64,000 nt of DNA from Arthrobacter sp. ES3-54 (GTDB lineage: Bacteria > Actinomycetota > Actinomycetes > Actinomycetales > Micrococcaceae), in NCBI RefSeq assembly GCF_029504395.1, contig NZ_JAQFIF010000004.1, positions 372,001 through 436,000 on the forward strand, given 5' to 3'. The position numbers and the translations under genes were made by a program. Position 1 is the first letter of the stretch; each line of letters opens with the position of its first letter. Positions 61,575-64,000 of the stretch are shown piece by piece. Below the pieces are notes generated by a model. It searched no databases. It saw nothing but the letters and a program-made list of their open reading frames with translations, and was not told the DNA's origin.

Positions 61575-62813
61575 GTGCCTAGCGTTCTTCCTCTCGGTGA
61601 CCCGGCGCCGCCGGACGGGCTCCTGCCCGCCCAGGCGCGCGAGGGCGCCGATCAGCGCGCCTTCGGGCTGTACGTGCACATCCCGTTCTGTGCGGTCCGG
61701 TGCGGGTACTGCGACTTCAACACGTACACCGCCACCGAGTTGGGCGGCGGGGCCTCTCAGGACGCCTACGCCGCCACAGCGATCGCGGAAGTGGATTTCG
61801 CCGCCGAGGTCCTGAAGCGCAGCGGCCTGCCCGCGCGCCCGCTCAGTACGGTCTTTTTTGGCGGCGGCACGCCCACGCTGCTGCCGGCCGAGGACCTGGC
61901 GCGCATCCTCACGGCCGCGATCGGCGCCTGGGGCCTGCAGCCCGGGGCCGAGGTGACCACTGAGGCAAACCCGGATTCCGTCACCCCCGAATCACTGGAG
62001 CTACTCGCCGACGCCGGGTTCACGCGCGTGTCCTTCGGCATGCAGTCGGCCGTGCCGCACGTCCTGAAGGTCCTGGACCGCACCCACACGCCCAGCCGGG
62101 TGCCCGAAGTGGTGCAGTGGGCGCGGGATGCGGGGCTCGCGGTCAGCCTCGACCTAATTTACGGGACGCCGGGGGAGTCGCTGGAGGACTGGCGCTGCTC
62201 GCTCGAGACGGCACTGTCCTACGCCCCCGACCACATTAGCGCCTACGCCCTGATTGTTGAGGATGGCACCAAGCTTGCGGCGCAGATCCGCCGCGGCGAA
62301 GTGCCGGGAATCGACGACGACGACCACGCCGCCAAATACGAACTCGCCGACGAGCTGATTTCCGCGGCCGGGCTCACCTGGTACGAGGTCAGCAACTGGT
62401 CCCGCACTCCCGGTCAGGCCTGCCGGCACAACCTCGCCTACTGGCGGGGGGATGACTGGTGGGGCATCGGCCCCGGAGCGCACTCGCACGTGGGAGGCGT
62501 GCGGTGGTGGAACGTCAAGCACCCCACCGCCTACGCCAACCGCCTCGGCGCCGGGGTCTCACCCGCCGCCGGACGCGAAACGCTGGACACCGAAACCCGC
62601 AACGTGGAACGCGTCATGCTCGAGGCCCGGCTGAACTCCGGACTGGACATCCCGAGCCTGGGCGGCCTGGGGGACACCGGCCGGCACGCCGTCGCGGGTC
62701 TGATTGCCGACGGCCTGGTGGATCCCGCGGCCGCTTTCAAGGGCCGGCTCATCCTCACGCTCAAGGGCCGGCTGCTGGCCGACGCCGTGGTCCGCAGGAT
62801 CCTGCCGGATTGA
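61575..62813 (+). CDS. hemW: Radical SAM protein HemW (heme chaperone; formerly HemN-like)
   Basis: 412 aa. Radical SAM Cys cluster in YVHIPFCAVRCGYCDFNTYT, STVFFGGGTPTLLP, FGMQSAVPHVLKVLDRTHTP and the HemW-type GPGAHSHVGG motif. The HemN-specific extra Cys region is not seen, so heme delivery is more likely than coproporphyrinogen oxidation. GTG 61575 (PSVLPLGDPAPPDG) is preferred over 61548. Conserved lepA-hemW-DUF3097-hrcA neighbourhood. Confidence 0.92.
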   Translation: MPSVLPLGDPAPPDGLLPAQAREGADQRAFGLYVHIPFCAVRCGYCDFNTYTATELGGGASQDAYAATAIAEVDFAAEVLKRSGLPARPLSTVFFGGGTPTLLPAEDLARILTAAIGAWGLQPGAEVTTEANPDSVTPESLELLADAGFTRVSFGMQSAVPHVLKVLDRTHTPSRVPEVVQWARDAGLAVSLDLIYGTPGESLEDWRCSLETALSYAPDHISAYALIVEDGTKLAAQIRRGEVPGIDDDDHAAKYELADELISAAGLTWYEVSNWSRTPGQACRHNLAYWRGDDWWGIGPGAHSHVGGVRWWNVKHPTAYANRLGAGVSPAAGRETLDTETRNVERVMLEARLNSGLDIPSLGGLGDTGRHAVAGLIADGLVDPAAAFKGRLILTLKGRLLADAVVRRILPD

Positions 62814-62871
62814 GCGGGCCGACCCGGGCACTACAGCCCAGCCGGACACAGCGTTGCAGCCGCACATGAAA

Positions 62872-62910
62872 AGAGCCGGCCGCTAGCCCTGACGGGCAGC
62901 GGCCGGCTCT
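62872..62910. terminator. Bidirectional terminator between hemW and the DUF4870 gene
   Basis: AGAGCCGGCCGCT (62872-62884) pairs with AGCGGCCGGCTCT (62898-62910), with an inner GCCC/GGGC pair extending the stem. CTTGCTTG follows on the + strand and TTTTCATG on the - strand. Confidence 0.75.
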
Positions 62911-62931
62911 CTTGCTTGCGTCCGGGCTGGG

Positions 62932-63351
62932 CTACTTGATCCAGCGCAGGTTGAACTCGTAGCGGTGCGGCTGGCCGCGGTTGACGTGGATGCCTGCCGC
63001 CACCGAGAAGCACGTCACGGCGATCCAGATCACCGTGGCGAGCACGGCGAAGAGGTTGCCCACCACGGGAATGAAGACGAGCAGATTGGCGAGCACCGCG
63101 GCGAGGGTCGGCGGCAGCGTGAAATTGAGGGCTTCCTTGGATTCCTGCGCCGTGAACGGGCCGCGGTCCTTGAAGATCAGATAGATCAGCAGCGACGGCA
63201 CGCAGCCCAGGATGCCGCCGAAGTGCGCCAGCGTGGCCCACTGCCGGTCCTCGCTGGCCGTCAGCGGGAGTGCATTTGCCGGAACGCCATGGTACGGGGG
63301 CTGACCCTGGCCGGCCTGGTTGCCCGTCTGTTCGCGTGCGTTATCTGCCAC
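62932..63351 (-). CDS. DUF4870 (Tic20-like) membrane protein
   Basis: 139 aa. A Gln/Gly-rich N-terminus of about 35 residues, then WATLAHFGGILGCVPSLLIY, KEALNFTLPPTLAAVLANLL and VIWIAVTCFSVAAGIHVNRG, the three to four helices and ESKEALNF motif of DUF4870. Function unknown. GTG 63351 with AAGGG about 8 nt upstream. Convergent with hemW. Confidence 0.85.
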   Translation of the reverse strand: MADNAREQTGNQAGQGQPPYHGVPANALPLTASEDRQWATLAHFGGILGCVPSLLIYLIFKDRGPFTAQESKEALNFTLPPTLAAVLANLLVFIPVVGNLFAVLATVIWIAVTCFSVAAGIHVNRGQPHRYEFNLRWIK

Positions 63352-63494
63352 GGTGAAGCCCTTCGGATTGCGGTGATGCGTTGCTGCCTGGGTTGTGCTG
63401 GACTAGCCGGAACCGTGCTGGGAGCGCGGCCGCCGTTCCAAGAATACTTGCTCCGGCGCGGAAATGGAGATCAGGGAGCGTCCGCCGCGGCAAA

Positions 63495-64000
63495 CTAGGG
63501 CACGGTGAGGAAGTCAATGACCTCTTCCACGCGGCCCAGCAGGGACGCCTCCAGGTCTGCATAGCTGCGGACAGCCCCCAACAGTTTCTGCCAGCCGAGG
63601 CCGACGTCCTCCTTTGTGGAGTGGGGCCACCCGAAAGCCATCAGGATGCCTGTCTTCCAGTCGACGCCGCGGGGGATCACGGGCCACTTTTCGATACCCA
63701 GGACCGCAGGCCGGATGGCCTGCCACACATCCACATAGGGGTGGCCCACAATCAGGACGTTGCCGGCGGCGCCCGGTGACGCCATAACGGCGTCGGCGAT
63801 CCGTGACTCCTTGGAGTTGGGCACCAGGTGGTCCACGAGGACGCCGAGGCGGCGGCCGGGGCCCGGACCGAACTCCGCCACGGCGCCCGCGAGGTCGTCG
63901 ATGCCGTGCAGGGGTTCGACGACGATGCCCTCCACGCGGAGATCATCGCCCCAGACCTTCTCCACCAGCTCGGCGTCGTGTTTTCCCTCCACCCAGATGC
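63495..64000 (-). CDS. DUF3097 family protein (partial, N-terminus outside the window)
   Basis: About 168 C-terminal residues are visible; the reading frame is open to the window edge (IWVEGKHDAELVEKVWGDDL). Motifs EGIVVEPLHGIDDL, GVLVDHLVPNSKESRIADAV and GHPYVDVWQAIRPAVLGIEK are those of DUF3097, found next to hemW and hrcA in actinobacteria. The spacing of Glu in VEGKHD and Asp in LVDH resembles a Toprim fold. The internal GTG at 63992 is not the true start. Confidence 0.75.
   Translation of the reverse strand, partial: IWVEGKHDAELVEKVWGDDLRVEGIVVEPLHGIDDLAGAVAEFGPGPGRRLGVLVDHLVPNSKESRIADAVMASPGAAGNVLIVGHPYVDVWQAIRPAVLGIEKWPVIPRGVDWKTGILMAFGWPHSTKEDVGLGWQKLLGAVRSYADLEASLLGRVEEVIDFLTVP

Noticed and set aside
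59232-61679. 815-codon open frame antisense to lepA
   Set aside because: Same G+C artefact; composition is dominated by Val, Gly, Asp and His and the sense strand encodes complete LepA.

Overview
The window is high-G+C DNA from an actinobacterium, most likely Arthrobacter/Pseudarthrobacter or a close relative (Micrococcaceae). The evidence is the gene order (rpsD-DUF948-alaS-ruvX-mltG-aro-efp-nusB; pyrRBC-carAB-pyrF-mihF-gmk-rpoZ-coaBC-metK-priA; comEA-comEC-holA-rpsT-lepA-hemW), actinobacterial mIHF, a Walker-less PriA, many GTG/TTG starts, and strings of 1-4 nt start/stop overlaps. No phage, IS element, CRISPR array, rRNA or tRNA was seen.

Layout. 1-4.3 kb: partial acVLRF1-type gene (-), rarA, a cupin gene, rpsD, two small membrane proteins. 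4.3-14.8 kb: alaS, ruvX, mltG and the shikimate genes aroE-aroC-aroK-aroB, a TPR gene, efp, nusB, then a terminator. 14.9-16.1 kb: a PrsW-like protease (-). 16.3-25.3 kb: the pyrimidine operon pyrR-pyrB-pyrC-(membrane protein)-carA-carB-pyrF, preceded by a well-matched PyrR RNA-binding hairpin. 25.4-31.8 kb: mihF, gmk, rpoZ, coaBC, metK, priA. 31.8-35.7 kb (-): glycosyltransferase, alpha/beta hydrolase, aldo/keto reductase, SorC-type regulator. 35.9-40.1 kb: glycerol operon glpD-glpF-glpK divergent from that regulator. 40.3-48.1 kb (-): an unusual export locus with a 28-codon upstream ORF, two different heavy-metal-type RND permeases, a very short adaptor-like lipoprotein between them, and a cysteine-containing secreted protein. 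48.5-51.4 kb: leuS behind a leader peptide with three consecutive Leu codons and a terminator. 51.5-58.2 kb: degV, a small conserved ORF, a Pro/Thr-repeat secreted protein (-), comEA, comEC, holA. 58.3-64 kb: rpsT (-), a PemK/MazF-fold gene (-), lepA, hemW, a DUF4870 protein (-) and a partial DUF3097 gene (-).

Main points of interest: (1) a probable ribosome-mediated leucine attenuator controlling leuS; (2) a PyrR binding loop placed to hide the pyrR ribosome binding site; (3) the tandem RND locus in a single-membrane organism, whose adaptor lacks the periplasm-spanning part; (4) a recurring promoter design in which a TAnnnT -10 box ends 6-8 nt before the start codon, implying leaderless mRNAs.
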